A DNA stretch of 64,000 nucleotides, taken from positions 469,300 through 533,299 of the forward strand of contig JAFAYE010000001.1 of NCBI GenBank assembly GCA_019240525.1, read 5' to 3'. The stretch comes from Candidatus Eremiobacterota bacterium (GTDB lineage Bacteria > Vulcanimicrobiota > Vulcanimicrobiia > Vulcanimicrobiales > Vulcanimicrobiaceae). The notes under the pieces are model-generated. The model saw nothing but the letters and a program-made list of their open reading frames with translations, did not search any database and was not told the origin of the DNA. Of the stretch, positions 42,915-53,363 are shown one piece after another. How positions within the stretch are numbered: the stretch's first letter is position 1; each line of letters starts with the position of its first letter. The position numbers were made by a program, and so were the translations under genes.

Positions 42915-44122
42915 GCCGCCTGCACGCCATTCTTTACGACGAGCCGTGCCAAGTTGCCGCCGAACTGCCAGCCAAATTCGTCGGGCGACTCGATCTGCAG
43001 CGCCACGAAATCCGCGGGAGCACCAGCTCGAATTCGGCCGGCATCAACGCGCAGCGAGTGAGCCGCGGCCCGCGTGACGCCATAGAGTGCCTCGGCGGCC
43101 GAGAGTCCGAAGAGCTTGCGCCCAAAGAACGCCACGGTTTGCAGATTGAAGCACGGCGAAGTCCCCGGATTGTAATCGCTTCCCAACGCCACCATTCCGC
43201 CAGCCTCGAGCAGCGCACGCACCGGCGCGCGCTGCTCCAAATCGAGATAGGCAATCGTGGCCGGGCACGCAACGGTAACGATGCCATGTTCGGCGATGGC
43301 CGCAACGTCGTATTTTCGGATGCAATTGCAGTGGTCGACCGCGTCGACGCCGAGTTGCACGGCCATCTCGGCCGCACCGCCGTACGACATCTCGTCGCAG
43401 TGGACGCGCAGGCGCATGCCCCATAGCCGTGCTGCATCGAGATAGCGGCGCGTTTGCTCGGGCGAAAAGTACCCCGGCTCGCAAAACGCGTCGGCATAAA
43501 CGGCACCGTGTGAAACGGCCGCGGGAATCACCTGATCGATGAGATAGTCGACGAAAGCTTCTTCGTGCACGAACTCGGGCGGCAAAGCATGGGCACCCAG
43601 AAAGGTCGCGACCAGATTGGGCACGTCGGGGTCGCTTTTGTGCTCCGCAATCAGGTCGAGCAATGCGGATTCTCCGGGCTTGTGCAGCGCATAGCCGGTT
43701 TTTGTTTCTAATGTCGTTGTGCCGTGGGCGAGAATGGTTCGCAGCCGCGCGCGAATCGTTCGGTCATAGAAGGCCGCCGGGTCGAGAAGCGCCTCGCGCG
43801 TTCGCTCGACCGTGTACGACATGCCCAGGCGCGGGGGTTCGCCGCGCTGCCTGGCGACAAAATCCGGTTCGCGATCGCCGGCAAAGAGCGGATGCGCGTG
43901 CGCGTCGACAAAGCCGGGGAAGATTACGCAATCGCCCAGGTCGAGGTCTGCTTTTTGCAATGCGGTTCCAACCGGCTGCGCGTAACAGGAGATAAATTTT
44001 CCTGCTTCGATTTCAAGAACCGCATCGTCGATGCGCCCGAGCTTCTCGAAGTCAATCCCGCATTGCGGTAAATCGGTATCGCAGGTAACGATCGTCTTTG
44101 CGCGGACGATCAGAGGCGCCAA
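42908..44122 (-). CDS. hutI: Imidazolonepropionase
   Basis: HutI hydrolyses imidazolone-5-propionate to formimidoylglutamate, the third step of histidine degradation. The 404-residue amidohydrolase has [57 protein letters not shown] and [12 protein letters not shown], all typical of HutI. I place the start at TTG 44122, inside the end of hutU: AAAGGG (44134-44129) stands six bases upstream of it and no ATG or GTG fits. Longer in-frame sequence upstream is hutU read in another frame. Confidence 0.92.
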   Translation of the reverse strand: MAPLIVRAKTIVTCDTDLPQCGIDFEKLGRIDDAVLEIEAGKFISCYAQPVGTALQKADLDLGDCVIFPGFVDAHAHPLFAGDREPDFVARQRGEPPRLGMSYTVERTREALLDPAAFYDRTIRARLRTILAHGTTTLETKTGYALHKPGESALLDLIAEHKSDPDVPNLVATFLGAHALPPEFVHEEAFVDYLIDQVIPAAVSHGAVYADAFCEPGYFSPEQTRRYLDAARLWGMRLRVHCDEMSYGGAAEMAVQLGVDAVDHCNCIRKYDVAAIAEHGIVTVACPATIAYLDLEQRAPVRALLEAGGMVALGSDYNPGTSPCFNLQTVAFFGRKLFGLSAAEALYGVTRAAAHSLRVDAGRIRAGAPADFVALQIESPDEFGWQFGGNLARLVVKNGVQAAW

Positions 44123-45768
44123 TCGATACCCTTTGCGTCGGCGGTTTCGATTGCAATTTCGTAGCCCGCGTCGGCGTGACGCACGACGCCGAGGCCCGGG
44201 TCGGTGGTCAGCACGCAAGCGAGCCGTTCGCGCGCGTCGTCGCTGCCGTCGGCGACGACCACCATTCCGGCATGCAAGCTATAGCCGATCCCTACGCCAC
44301 CCCCATGATGGAAACTCACCCAATGCGCCCCGGCCGCAGTGTTCAGCAGCGCGTTCAGGATTGGCCAATCGGCGATCGCGTCGCTTCCGTCGCGCATCGC
44401 CTCGGTTTCGCGATAGGGCGATGCGACGCTCCCGGTATCGAGATGATCGCGACCGATGACGACCGGCGCGCTGACGGCCCCGCTTCGCACGAGATCGTTG
44501 AAAGCGAGGCCCGCTTTTGCGCGGTCGCCGTAGCCGAGCCAACAGATGCGCGCGGGCAACCCCTGAAACGCGATACGCTCGCGCGCGAGACGAATCCAAC
44601 GCGCGAGGGATTCATTGTCGGGGAAGAGCTCGAGCAACTTCTCGTCGCAGCGAGCGATGTCGTTCGGATCGCCCGAGAGGGCGGCGAAGCGGAACGGGCC
44701 CGAGCCGCGACAGAAAAGCGGGCGAATGAAAGCCGGGACGAATCCGGGAAAGTCGAAGGCGCGGGCGAAGCCGGCGCGTTGCGCTTGCGCCCGGATGTTG
44801 TTGCCGTAGTCGAAAACGACCGATCCAGCGTCGAGGAATCGAACCATCGCCTCGACGTGCGCGCCGCAACTCGCCAATGCGCGTCGCTCGTACTCCTTCG
44901 CGTCCTGCGCGCGCAGCTCGGCTGCTTCGGTCAGCGAAAGACCGGCGGGCACGTAACCGTTGAGCAAGTCGTGCGCCGAGGTTTGATCGGTGACGGCGTC
45001 CGGACGAAAGCCATCCGCGTGCAGCTCGATAAACTCGGTTGCCGCATTTGCTTCGTAGCCGATGGAGAGGGCTCGCCCCTCGCGCCGCGCGCGCTCGGCC
45101 TCGTGCAGCGCTTCGTTTCGCGAATTAACGACGACGTCCAGATACCCTAGCTCGCGCCGCCGATCCAAACGAGCGCGATCGACGTCGACAATCACGCAAA
45201 TGCCGCCGTTCATCGTCACCGCCAGGGGCTGTGCGCCACCCATCCCGCCAACTCCGGCAGTCAAGGTAACCCGGCCGGCGAGCGTTCCGCCGAAATGTTT
45301 GCGCGCGAGCTCGGCAAAGGTCTCGTAAGTTCCCTGAACGATCCCCTGGGTTCCGATGTAGATCCACGACCCTGCGGTCATTTGTCCGTACATCGTGAGT
45401 CCTTGCGCCTCGAGCTCGCGGAAGGTGCTCCAGTCGGCCCACTTCGGCACCAGATTCGCGTTGGCGATGAGCACCCGCGGGGCGCGGACGTGCGTGCGGA
45501 AGACCCCGACGGGTTTGCCGCTCTGCACGAGCAGCGTTTCGTCGCTCTTCAAGCGCCGCAGGGTAGAGACGATCGCATCGAACGCTTCCCAGGATCGCGC
45601 TGCTCGCCCGTTACCGCCGTAGACGACCAACTCGTCGGGACGTTCGGCAACCTCGGGATCGAGGTTGTTCATCAACATTCGCAGCGCCGCTTCTTGTGGC
45701 CACCCCAGGCACGACATCGCGGCACCGCGCGGTGCTCGCACGCGGCGCGCGCCCGCCGTTATGCTCAT
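44110..45768 (-). CDS. hutU: Urocanate hydratase
   Basis: HutU adds water to urocanate to form imidazolone propionate with tightly bound NAD. The 552-residue protein, started at ATG 45768, begins with the family pattern [32 protein letters not shown]. It has the NAD site [24 protein letters not shown], the active-site Cys in [18 protein letters not shown] near residue 400, and [11 protein letters not shown]. It is the first gene of hutU-hutI-hutF-like and is divergent from the TonB-receptor-like gene, with only 57 bases for both promoters. Confidence 0.95.
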   Translation of the reverse strand: MSITAGARRVRAPRGAAMSCLGWPQEAALRMLMNNLDPEVAERPDELVVYGGNGRAARSWEAFDAIVSTLRRLKSDETLLVQSGKPVGVFRTHVRAPRVLIANANLVPKWADWSTFRELEAQGLTMYGQMTAGSWIYIGTQGIVQGTYETFAELARKHFGGTLAGRVTLTAGVGGMGGAQPLAVTMNGGICVIVDVDRARLDRRRELGYLDVVVNSRNEALHEAERARREGRALSIGYEANAATEFIELHADGFRPDAVTDQTSAHDLLNGYVPAGLSLTEAAELRAQDAKEYERRALASCGAHVEAMVRFLDAGSVVFDYGNNIRAQAQRAGFARAFDFPGFVPAFIRPLFCRGSGPFRFAALSGDPNDIARCDEKLLELFPDNESLARWIRLARERIAFQGLPARICWLGYGDRAKAGLAFNDLVRSGAVSAPVVIGRDHLDTGSVASPYRETEAMRDGSDAIADWPILNALLNTAAGAHWVSFHHGGGVGIGYSLHAGMVVVADGSDDARERLACVLTTDPGLGVVRHADAGYEIAIETADAKGIDWRL

Positions 45769-45825
45769 GCTAAGCGAATTCTCAAACGACGAGGACAAGC
45801 CCTTCGCTCTCGATAACGCTCGTGG

Positions 45826-48800
45826 ATGCTGCACTCGTTGGGACGATCGTTCTTATTTTTTGCGCTCGTATTTGCGGCGGGTTCGCTCTGCGCCCGCGCG
45901 GGCACGACCGGCACCATTACGGGTGTCGTCGTCAGCACGACACAGGCACCGGTTGCCGGAGCGCGGGTCGTTGCGACGAGTCCGTCACAAACCTCGATCG
46001 TCACAACCGACGCTTCCGGGCGTTTCGCGCTGCTCAGTCTTGCACCTGACACGTATACCATCTCCGCATCCAAAGCTGGTTTTGACACGGCAGCGCTGAC
46101 GGGCGTTTCCGTTTTTGCCGACCAAGTTCAAACCATTCGGGTTTCGCTCGCACCGTCGCTGCGCACCATCGCGCGAGTGACGGCGCGTTCGACGATGGAC
46201 CTCGTCAAGCCCGGCACGACCAGCGACGTCTACTCCGTCAACTCAACCGTCACTCAAGCGGCCGCGGGCCTTGGCGGCGGGGGCAACCTCAACAACGCTT
46301 ACTCGGCGATCGCCTCGGTGCCGGGAGCCTTCGTCCCGCCGAATCAGCAAGGCTGGGATCAGGTCGTTTATATTCGGGGCGGGGCGCCCGATCAGATCGG
46401 ATACGAATTCGACGGCGTTCCCGTCAATCGTTCGTTCGATAATTATCCCGGCGGTACGGCGGCAACCCTCGGTCAGCAAGAGCTGCAAGTTTATACCGGA
46501 GGTGGAACGGCGGGGGAAAGCGCGACCGGTCTGGCCGGTTTCATCAACCAGGTCATCAAGACGGGCACGTATCCCGGATACGCAACCGCCAGCGGCGGCA
46601 TCGGCACTCCGACGTACTACCACAACCTGCAGGTCGAAGTCGGAGGCGCAACGCCGGATCGTCTCTTCTCCTACTATGTCGGTATCGGCGGCTACAATCA
46701 AGGCTACCGCTATCTCGATCAATTCAACGGCGCAAGCTTGGGCGACGTTTGGGGCTATCCCAACATCGCCTACAATACGACAAACCTGCTCTTCGGCGGC
46801 GTCTATCCAACATGCGGTTACACGCCAAGATCGAACTCCGGCTTCTATTCGGGTCCGAATTCATCGCCGGTCTACGACCCGTTCACCCTGCGGCCAGGTC
46901 AGCCGGGATATCTGCCGCTTCCCGTCGGCGTGGCGAACGATCCTGGTTGCTACCAAACGATCTCTCCGGCATATGACAGCTATTCGGATATTGCGGATCG
47001 CGAGAACGTGCTGAACATGCACGTGGGCATTCCGCACCGGCACGACGCTGGTCGCGACGATATTCAGATGCTGTATAACGTCACCTCGATTCACAGCGCG
47101 TTCTACAGCTCGGCCAACGATATCGGTCCTAATCTCGTGCAGCAACTCAACGCGCTCAACGTCTACCGCAGTTGCCGATTTCCTAACTCATCGGCCTGCG
47201 CGGCACACGTGGCCGATGCTCCACCCGAAATCTGGGGCGACTTCGTCACGTGGCCGAGCGGAACGCAGTTCGGTGAGAATGCTGCGGACGTTTCGGCGGT
47301 TCCCTACTTCGCTCCGAGCTCGCCCGGGAACCGATGCGCGAACGTCAACCCAACCGTACTGGCAGGGCCCGCGGTCATTCCCGGTGCTTGCCCGGGTGGG
47401 GTCTTCGCCGACGTCCCCGCCGATGCTCGCGACGCCTTTTGGAATAACGCCTCGATCGTCAAGCTGCAATACCAGCACAACATCGGCTCAAACGCCTACT
47501 TCCGGCTCTACGGATACACCTTCTACTCCGATTGGCTACAGACCAGCCCGCTCAGCGAGGCGTCGGGCCTTTATGGGTTCGGCGTAACGAGTTACGATTA
47601 CGAGCTCGAATCGCATACGCGCGGCCTCGCATTCACGTACGCAAACCAGCTCAATTCCCAGCACTTGCTTACGTTCGACGCAAACTATACTACCGCGTCG
47701 ACGAACCGCTACAACAATACAAACTACAACAACACGCTGGGCACCGATGCCACGAACCTTACGAACGGAACGCAGTGCTTTGCCTATACATCGGGCAGCT
47801 TCGAACACGAAAGCTATCAGGCCGGGCAGCCCGCACCGTGTAACAGTCCGTTGACGAGCGGCACGTTCCAGTATCCGATACCGCCCGGTTCGGTAAGCGT
47901 TCCGGGCGCGACTTGGCAAGTGACGAACACGGGAAACTCGGGCTTTCTCAACAACGTCGAGCCGAACTTTACGTCGGTAGCGCTCGAAGATCTTTGGGAT
48001 CCGACCGATAAGCTCAACGTCGATCTGGGGCTACGCGAAGAGCTCTACGAATACAACCTCGCCAATACGTCGAGCAACGGTCAAAATTTTTGGTTTCTCG
48101 CCGGCCAGCGCGAGTTCTGCTATAACCCAATCACCTTGGCGCCGTACTTCATCCCGGTCCCGCCGGCCAGCGGCAAGCCGGCCCAGCCCTTTATCGGCTT
48201 TAACTGTCCAATTGACAACTCGATTCCGGCGCATCCCGTGCAGACCGTGCACCCCGACGGACTGGACGGTCATCTGTTGCTTAGCAACAACTACCCGTCA
48301 ACGGTCAGCGACTACGCGTTTACGCCGCGGCTCGGCCTCACCTATACCCTCAATCCCGACACGGTGCTGCGCTTTTCGGCCGGGCGGTACGCCCAAGAAC
48401 CGGAGACCTATCAAGTACAGTACAACGCTAAAGATAGCAATCTCGCATACGACCTCTTTCAGGCGTTTTGGCAGTACGGGTACACGACGCCGCTCCACAA
48501 TCCGCTCGTGCAATACTCCGATAACTATGATGCTTCGTTCGAGCGGAGATTCAAAGGCACCGACATGTCGATCAAGATCACTCCGTACTATCGCTACGCG
48601 ACCAATCAAGTCTACAGCATCTCACTTCCGTTCGGACTCTCCGGGGGCTTGAACTCCGGCGTGGAGCGCGTTGACGGTTTCGAAACGGAGTTCACGAAGG
48701 GCGACTTCAACAAGAACGGCCTGTCGTTCTTATTGTCGTACACGTATACGAACGCGGCGGAGCGTTGGGCCAACTTTCCTGGGACGACGATCAATCCGAT

Positions 48801-49674
48801 CGATCCGTATAACCAAGATATCGCCAACTTCAACGGCCTGACGCGGGCCGGCGATGGCTCGAGGTGCTACGAGAGCAGCCACCAAGGCGTCGTTTATCCC
48901 GATCCGAGCTGTAAGCAGCTCAAACCGCAGTACAATCCACCGATCTTGAACCCGTATTACACGATGTCGCCGCAGCCGCTGCTCGATCGCAACGGTTGGT
49001 TTCCGGTCGGCTTGGACTTTGCTTATCTGTCGCCCAGCGTGTTGAGCGCGATCGTCAACTACAAGCACAACCGGTTTACGATCACTCCCGCGTTGACGTT
49101 CAATCAAGGGCAGCCGTACGGCAACCCCGCCGACGTTATCGGGCTCGATCCACGCACGTGCAGCGGCAACTCCGAGCATATTCCGACGGCAAAGAGCCCG
49201 CTCCAGGCGGATTATACTACTTGCGGTTTAGCGGCGACGCAAAGCGGAACGTTCCCGGGCGTCCTCTATATCCCCAATCCGCAGACCGGCGTCTTCGATA
49301 ACTTCGGCGCGTTTCACCAGCCCAATCAGCTGAACCTCACCATGCAGATCGGTTATCAGCTCACCCCGCGGGTCAAGGTCAACCTGCTGCTGGCTAACCT
49401 CATGAACGCCTGTTTCGGTGGCTCGTCCGAGCCGTGGACGAAGCAATATCCGCCGAACAGTTATACCTGCGGATACGTCAGCGGCGGCCCGTTCGGCAGC
49501 TCGTACTACGTCTCGAACTTCTACAACGGCAGCTCGCCGAACGATCGCGCGGCCAACGGCGTGCCGCTCAATCCGGCCTTCGCTCAGTCATATACGCCGG
49601 CGTACGCCGATACCAACTCGCTGGTATTGCCGAACCCGTTCAACGCCTACCTACAGTTCAACATCACGCTGTAA
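45826..49674 (+). CDS. TonB-dependent receptor-like outer-membrane protein with N-terminal carboxypeptidase-regulatory domain
   Basis: A 1282-residue outer-membrane protein. Residues 1-24 are a signal peptide. Residues about 27-108 form a CarboxypepD_reg-like Ig domain ([40 protein letters not shown]). A plug-like domain follows ([38 protein letters not shown]), and then a long beta-barrel rich in Tyr, Asn and aromatic pairs. The last residues LQFNITL end in an aliphatic/aromatic beta-signal. No TonB box was clearly found. It sits between hutU and hutH and overlaps the hutH 3' end by 11 bases; an import role for histidine-containing peptides is only inferred. Confidence 0.85.
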   Translation: MLHSLGRSFLFFALVFAAGSLCARAGTTGTITGVVVSTTQAPVAGARVVATSPSQTSIVTTDASGRFALLSLAPDTYTISASKAGFDTAALTGVSVFADQVQTIRVSLAPSLRTIARVTARSTMDLVKPGTTSDVYSVNSTVTQAAAGLGGGGNLNNAYSAIASVPGAFVPPNQQGWDQVVYIRGGAPDQIGYEFDGVPVNRSFDNYPGGTAATLGQQELQVYTGGGTAGESATGLAGFINQVIKTGTYPGYATASGGIGTPTYYHNLQVEVGGATPDRLFSYYVGIGGYNQGYRYLDQFNGASLGDVWGYPNIAYNTTNLLFGGVYPTCGYTPRSNSGFYSGPNSSPVYDPFTLRPGQPGYLPLPVGVANDPGCYQTISPAYDSYSDIADRENVLNMHVGIPHRHDAGRDDIQMLYNVTSIHSAFYSSANDIGPNLVQQLNALNVYRSCRFPNSSACAAHVADAPPEIWGDFVTWPSGTQFGENAADVSAVPYFAPSSPGNRCANVNPTVLAGPAVIPGACPGGVFADVPADARDAFWNNASIVKLQYQHNIGSNAYFRLYGYTFYSDWLQTSPLSEASGLYGFGVTSYDYELESHTRGLAFTYANQLNSQHLLTFDANYTTASTNRYNNTNYNNTLGTDATNLTNGTQCFAYTSGSFEHESYQAGQPAPCNSPLTSGTFQYPIPPGSVSVPGATWQVTNTGNSGFLNNVEPNFTSVALEDLWDPTDKLNVDLGLREELYEYNLANTSSNGQNFWFLAGQREFCYNPITLAPYFIPVPPASGKPAQPFIGFNCPIDNSIPAHPVQTVHPDGLDGHLLLSNNYPSTVSDYAFTPRLGLTYTLNPDTVLRFSAGRYAQEPETYQVQYNAKDSNLAYDLFQAFWQYGYTTPLHNPLVQYSDNYDASFERRFKGTDMSIKITPYYRYATNQVYSISLPFGLSGGLNSGVERVDGFETEFTKGDFNKNGLSFLLSYTYTNAAERWANFPGTTINPIDPYNQDIANFNGLTRAGDGSRCYESSHQGVVYPDPSCKQLKPQYNPPILNPYYTMSPQPLLDRNGWFPVGLDFAYLSPSVLSAIVNYKHNRFTITPALTFNQGQPYGNPADVIGLDPRTCSGNSEHIPTAKSPLQADYTTCGLAATQSGTFPGVLYIPNPQTGVFDNFGAFHQPNQLNLTMQIGYQLTPRVKVNLLLANLMNACFGGSSEPWTKQYPPNSYTCGYVSGGPFGSSYYVSNFYNGSSPNDRAANGVPLNPAFAQSYTPAYADTNSLVLPNPFNAYLQFNITL

Positions 49675-51196
49675 GGCGCCGGCCGATCGCGGCTTCGGCA
49701 GCGCGGACGAGCCGGGCTGACCCGATGAGCTCGCGCGCAGCGGCGATATCGGGCGCCGGGGCGCGATCCTCCAACCACGGCGCAATCGCCTCGCGCGCGA
49801 CGTCGTAGGCAGCCTGCGTCCCGCGCCCGGATGCGAGTGGGCGGCGAAAATCGGTGGCGGCCAACGCCGCAAGCAGCTCGCACGCCAGCGCGCCTTCGAC
49901 GTTCTCCAGGACCCGCGGCAGATTGTTCGCCGACGTCATTCCCATGCTGACGTGATCTTCTTGGCCGGCTGAGGTCGGTATCGAATCGACGCTCGATGGC
50001 CAGCAGAGACCCTTATTGTCGTTGACGAGCGCCGCGGCGGTGTATTGCACGATCATCAGTCCCGATTCTAGGCCGAGGCGGCGCGCAAGAAAGAGCGGCA
50101 GACCGCGGTCCTCGGCATTGAGCAGCAGATAAAGCCGCCGCTCCGCGATGGATGCTAGTTCCGAAACCGCCAGTTTCAAGAAGTCGGTCGCAAGCGCGAT
50201 CGGCTCACCGTGGAAGTTTCCGCCTGAAAGAAACTCGCCATCTTCGGGAAAGACGAGCGGATTGTCGGTCACCGAATTCGCCTCGATTTCGGTGACCCGC
50301 CGAACGTGTGTCAGCGAATCGCCCACCGCGCCGTGAACGACCGGAATGCAGCGGAACGAATATGGGTCCTGCACGCGCCCGCATTCGGCGTGCGACTGAA
50401 CGATTTGAGAACCGGCGAGCAACGCCCGCAGGTTAGCGGCGACGCGCTCTTGCCCCGGATGCGGGCGCAGATCGTTGAGCCGGCGGTCAAAGACCCGCTC
50501 AGTCCCCAGGTAGGCCTCGAGCGACATGGCGCCGATCACATCGGCGGCGGCGGCGAGCCGTTGCGCGCGCAGCAGACCGAGTGTGGCGACACCGGTCATC
50601 ACCTGCGTGCCGTTGACCAATGCCAAACCTTCCTTGGCGCCCAATGCAATTGGCGCAAGGCCCGCGCGTTGGAGCGCGATGGCGCTTGGAAGCCGCTCTC
50701 CTTCGTAAAAGGCTTCTCCCTCACCGATTAAGGCGAGCGTCATGTGGGCGAGCGGTGCTAAGTCACCGCTCGCGCCGACCGACCCTTGGCATGGGACGAC
50801 GGGAGTGACCCCGCGATCGAGCATCGCCACGATGAGATCAACGGTCTCCAGTTTCACGCCGGAGTGTCCCGCGCAGAGCGAGTTCGCACGCAGCACGCCG
50901 GCCGCGCGGACGGTTGGTGCCTCGAGTGGCTCACCGGTCCCCGCGGCATGGCTGCGAACGAGATTCACCTGCAACGCGACCGCATCGGCCGGATCGACTG
51001 AAATGGTAGCGAGGCGTCCGAACCCGGTCGTCACGCCATAGATGGCCTCGCCACTTGCAAAGCGACGGTCGACGAAGGCGCGCGCTCGTGCGACGCGCTC
51101 ACGAGCCGCGGCCGCAATCCGAACCGAGTCTCCCCAGGCAACCCGCTCGATCGCCTCGAGCGTTAAGTGACGGCCGTCGATTTCGACAAAGCTCAA
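49664..51196 (-). CDS. hutH: Histidine ammonia-lyase
   Basis: HutH removes ammonia from histidine to give urocanate. The 510-residue protein has the ASG triad (142-144, in GSVGASGDLAPLAH) that cyclises to the MIO cofactor, the catalytic Tyr in AIYGVTTGFG, and QDPYSFRCIP. The TTG start at 51196 overlaps the stop of the preceding gene (TTGA). An in-frame start further up has no family homology. With this start the ASG numbering equals that of Pseudomonas HutH. It lies on the same strand as hutU-hutI but is separated from them by the convergent receptor gene. Confidence 0.93.
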   Translation of the reverse strand: MSFVEIDGRHLTLEAIERVAWGDSVRIAAAARERVARARAFVDRRFASGEAIYGVTTGFGRLATISVDPADAVALQVNLVRSHAAGTGEPLEAPTVRAAGVLRANSLCAGHSGVKLETVDLIVAMLDRGVTPVVPCQGSVGASGDLAPLAHMTLALIGEGEAFYEGERLPSAIALQRAGLAPIALGAKEGLALVNGTQVMTGVATLGLLRAQRLAAAADVIGAMSLEAYLGTERVFDRRLNDLRPHPGQERVAANLRALLAGSQIVQSHAECGRVQDPYSFRCIPVVHGAVGDSLTHVRRVTEIEANSVTDNPLVFPEDGEFLSGGNFHGEPIALATDFLKLAVSELASIAERRLYLLLNAEDRGLPLFLARRLGLESGLMIVQYTAAALVNDNKGLCWPSSVDSIPTSAGQEDHVSMGMTSANNLPRVLENVEGALACELLAALAATDFRRPLASGRGTQAAYDVAREAIAPWLEDRAPAPDIAAARELIGSARLVRAAEAAIGRRLTA

Positions 51197-51663
51197 AGCT
51201 TCGACCAGTCGGGATGTGCCGGTTTTGCGAACGGGGGCGCGTTCTGAATGACGATCGTCTCGTGGTCGCGCAGCACGATGGCGCGAGGATCGCCGTGCCA
51301 TTCATTGCCGTTGACCCAAACCACAAGGCGATGTCCGTGCGGCGCGGCCAGGGTCGCCGCGTGAGTCCAGCTCAGGTCGGGCCCCCAAACGTCAAAAAAC
51401 TCACCCAACACGAACGTGCGCTTCACGGGCGATTCGATGTGAATAAAACCGTCGGCGCTGTGCGTGTGCAACCAGTACAAACAATCGGATCCCTGGGGGA
51501 TGCCGACTCCGGCAGGCACGGGAACGGAGCGACCGCGGTCGTAGAGCTGCAAGTTGATGTGAATGTGCTCGACTGCGCCCTCTTCTCGGTCACAACGGAT
51601 GCCGTCGATCGGAAGCGTTCCGAAGAAGCTCTGCGCCACAAGAAAACCGGTCAAGAATGCCAT
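51193..51663 (-). CDS. Secreted or membrane-anchored protein of unknown function, HIHI/LHTHSADG motif family
   Basis: A 156-residue protein with a short hydrophobic N terminus (MAFLTGFLVAQSFFG) that may be a signal anchor. The rest has a distinctive pattern: EHIHINLQLYDRGRSVPVPAGVGI, DCLYWLHTHSADGFIHIESP and FVLGEFFDVWG. I recall similar conserved uncharacterised proteins in other bacteria. Four clustered His suggest metal binding. Its stop overlaps the hutH TTG start by four bases, so the two are co-translated, which hints at a link to histidine use or only to shared transcription. Confidence 0.7.
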   Translation of the reverse strand: MAFLTGFLVAQSFFGTLPIDGIRCDREEGAVEHIHINLQLYDRGRSVPVPAGVGIPQGSDCLYWLHTHSADGFIHIESPVKRTFVLGEFFDVWGPDLSWTHAATLAAPHGHRLVVWVNGNEWHGDPRAIVLRDHETIVIQNAPPFAKPAHPDWSKL

Positions 51664-52026
51664 CGCCGCGCACTTCGCTGCGTGTCAATGGGCTACCCGC
51701 GCGGCGTTGTGGATGCGCCTACGTGTGCATAAGGAAAAATAATTGTGGACAGCTTGTGCATTTCGCAAGCGACTGCTTGTCGATGCGTCGTGCAACGTGA
51801 TACGATGCACGAGCTTCGAGTTTTCGAAGTGCGACGTACGTATCGTTCGCGACCAATGCAACCGGAATCGTTGCGATGAGTGATGATCCGAGGCAACGGT
51901 CAAACCGCCGAGCCGGCGTCAGTGGGGCATCTCGAAAGGGACGCCAAACAGGCGAGGCAGGTGAGTGAATACGTCGGAGCCCGTCGAGCAATCGACGGGT
52001 TTCGTAATTTTTTCTCATCAAAGGAC
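51664..52026. other. Intergenic region without a supported gene, rich in small inverted repeats
   Basis: No open frame here has convincing protein features. The region must hold the promoter of the 51663 gene (minus strand); an A/T-rich stretch at 51730-51750 is a candidate site. Small palindromes are frequent: CAAGC-GACT-GCTTG (51766-51779), TCGTGCA with TGCACGA (51788-51794 and 51806-51812), and CTTCGA-GTTT-TCGAAG (51814-51829). A repeat cluster begins directly to the right. Confidence 0.5.
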
Positions 52027-52371
52027 ATGTCATCCTGAGCTTGTCGAAGGACGCTTTGTCATCCTGAGCTTGTCGAAGGATGCTTTGTCATCCTGAGCTT
52101 GTCGAAGGACGCTGCCGGTCATGCTTCGACGGGCTCATGCTTCGACAGGCTCAGCATGACACAAAACGAGCTGCGCCCATGGCCTGTCATCCTGAGCTTA
52201 TCGAAGGATGCCGCCGGTCATGCTTCGACAGGCTCATGCTTCGACGGGCTCAGCATGACACAATTCGACGGGCTCAGCATGACACAATTCGACAGGCTCA
52301 GCATGACACAATTCGACAGGCTCAGCATCACACTTCGACGGGCTCAGCACAATCGACAGGCTCAGCGCGAC
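52027..52371. repeat. Large cluster of dispersed REP-like repeats
   Basis: About 345 bases consist almost only of copies of one element. Three copies of GTCATCCTGAGCTTGTCGAA run forward from about 52029, and a fourth lies near 52186 with TTATCG in place of TTGTCG. Interleaved copies in the opposite orientation (TTCGACAGGCTCAGCATGAC, some with GGGCTC) run to about 52371. The inverted copies can form long hairpins. The cluster separates the WYL-regulator operon (ending at 52380) from the hutH region. The irregular spacing and mixed orientation exclude a CRISPR array. Confidence 0.85.
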
Positions 52372-52379
52372 AAGATTTG

Positions 52380-53363
52380 CTAGGAGTACTTGGCGGAGAT
52401 TTCGCGGGCGAGCTCGGATATGCGGGTCCGGGCGGAGGCGGGCGCGATGACTTCAGCTTGCGAGCCCCAACCCAGGACCCAGCGGACGAGCTCGTCGACA
52501 TCGGCGACGCGATAGAGAATTTCGGCGGAGCCGTCGTCGCGGGTTTCGATCTCTCGCTCGGCGACGACGTGCGCCGCGATCGCAGCCTTAGCGACGCGAG
52601 GAGCGAACCGAACCCGCACGTCGCTCGTCTGGTCTGCGTGGAGCAGGCCGCTGATTGACGCTGCTGCGTACGCTTCCACATTAAACCCGTTGGGCCGAAC
52701 GAAGGTGCGAGCGAGCACGTCGGGGTCACCGATGCTGTCGACAGCAAACGTTCGCATGTCGCGACGCGTCTGATCGTAGGCGACGCAGTAGACGCGCCCC
52801 GCATTGACGATGAAGCCGTAGGGATCAACGGTGCGGGTGCTATTGCGTCCTTCCTTGTCGAGATACGTGAACTGCACGCTTCGCGAATTGCGCTCTGCCG
52901 AGGAGAGCAAGGTGAAGGCGCGTTCGCCCCGTTCGTCCAGCCTCACTTCGGAGAGTCGAAAGGCGACCGGCGAGCTGGCCTCGACTCGAGCCCGAGTGCC
53001 GCGGCCCGTGCTATCGACCAGCTTCTCGGCCACATCGTCGATTGACGAGCCGATCGTGCCACCGATGCTGGCGGCGAGGGCGCGCAGCGCGACCAGGCCG
53101 AAGAGCTCGCCGCTGTCGAGATCGAGCCGCTTGAGACTGTATCCCTCGGCAAAGCGATAGACGTTGGCGGCGCGATCGAAATATAAGGGAAAGCCGGCAT
53201 TGGTCAACACCGCGAGATACCGGCGAAGACTGCGCGTACTCGGGCGTTTCCCGCCCTCCGCAACGTGGTCTTTGAGGTCTTCGAACGAATAGTGGCCTCG
53301 ATCGATCGCATTGAGCAAACGGACCAGAAGGACGACCTTCGCTTCTCCTTCCGGTGCGGTCAT
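52380..53363 (-). CDS. WYL-domain transcriptional regulator
   Basis: A 327-residue regulator. Residues about 1-75 form a winged helix-turn-helix (VLLVRLLNAIDRGHYSF, RPSTRSLRRYLAVLTNAGFPLYFDRA). Residues about 140-230 form the WYL domain (SVQFTYLDKEGRNSTRTVDPYGFIVNAGRVYCVAYDQTRRDMRTFAVDSI), and a WCX-like C-terminal segment with VLGWGSQAEVIAP follows. WYL proteins of the PafC/DriD type respond to nucleic acids or other ligands. It overlaps the 3' end of the secreted-protein gene by four bases and ends eight bases before the repeat cluster. Confidence 0.88.
   Translation of the reverse strand: MTAPEGEAKVVLLVRLLNAIDRGHYSFEDLKDHVAEGGKRPSTRSLRRYLAVLTNAGFPLYFDRAANVYRFAEGYSLKRLDLDSGELFGLVALRALAASIGGTIGSSIDDVAEKLVDSTGRGTRARVEASSPVAFRLSEVRLDERGERAFTLLSSAERNSRSVQFTYLDKEGRNSTRTVDPYGFIVNAGRVYCVAYDQTRRDMRTFAVDSIGDPDVLARTFVRPNGFNVEAYAAASISGLLHADQTSDVRVRFAPRVAKAAIAAHVVAEREIETRDDGSAEILYRVADVDELVRWVLGWGSQAEVIAPASARTRISELAREISAKYS

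Noticed and set aside
51719-52033. 104-codon minus-strand frame in the gap
   Set aside because: No domain, no ribosome-binding site, unusual composition, and it overlaps the small palindromes and the edge of the repeat cluster.
52027-52371. Possible CRISPR array
   Set aside because: Copies occur in both orientations with irregular, very short gaps; no spacers of even length and no cas genes.
52080-52658. Open frame across the repeat cluster and the WYL gene (plus strand)
   Set aside because: Its first half is the translation of the repeats and its second half is antisense to the WYL regulator; no protein-like pattern.
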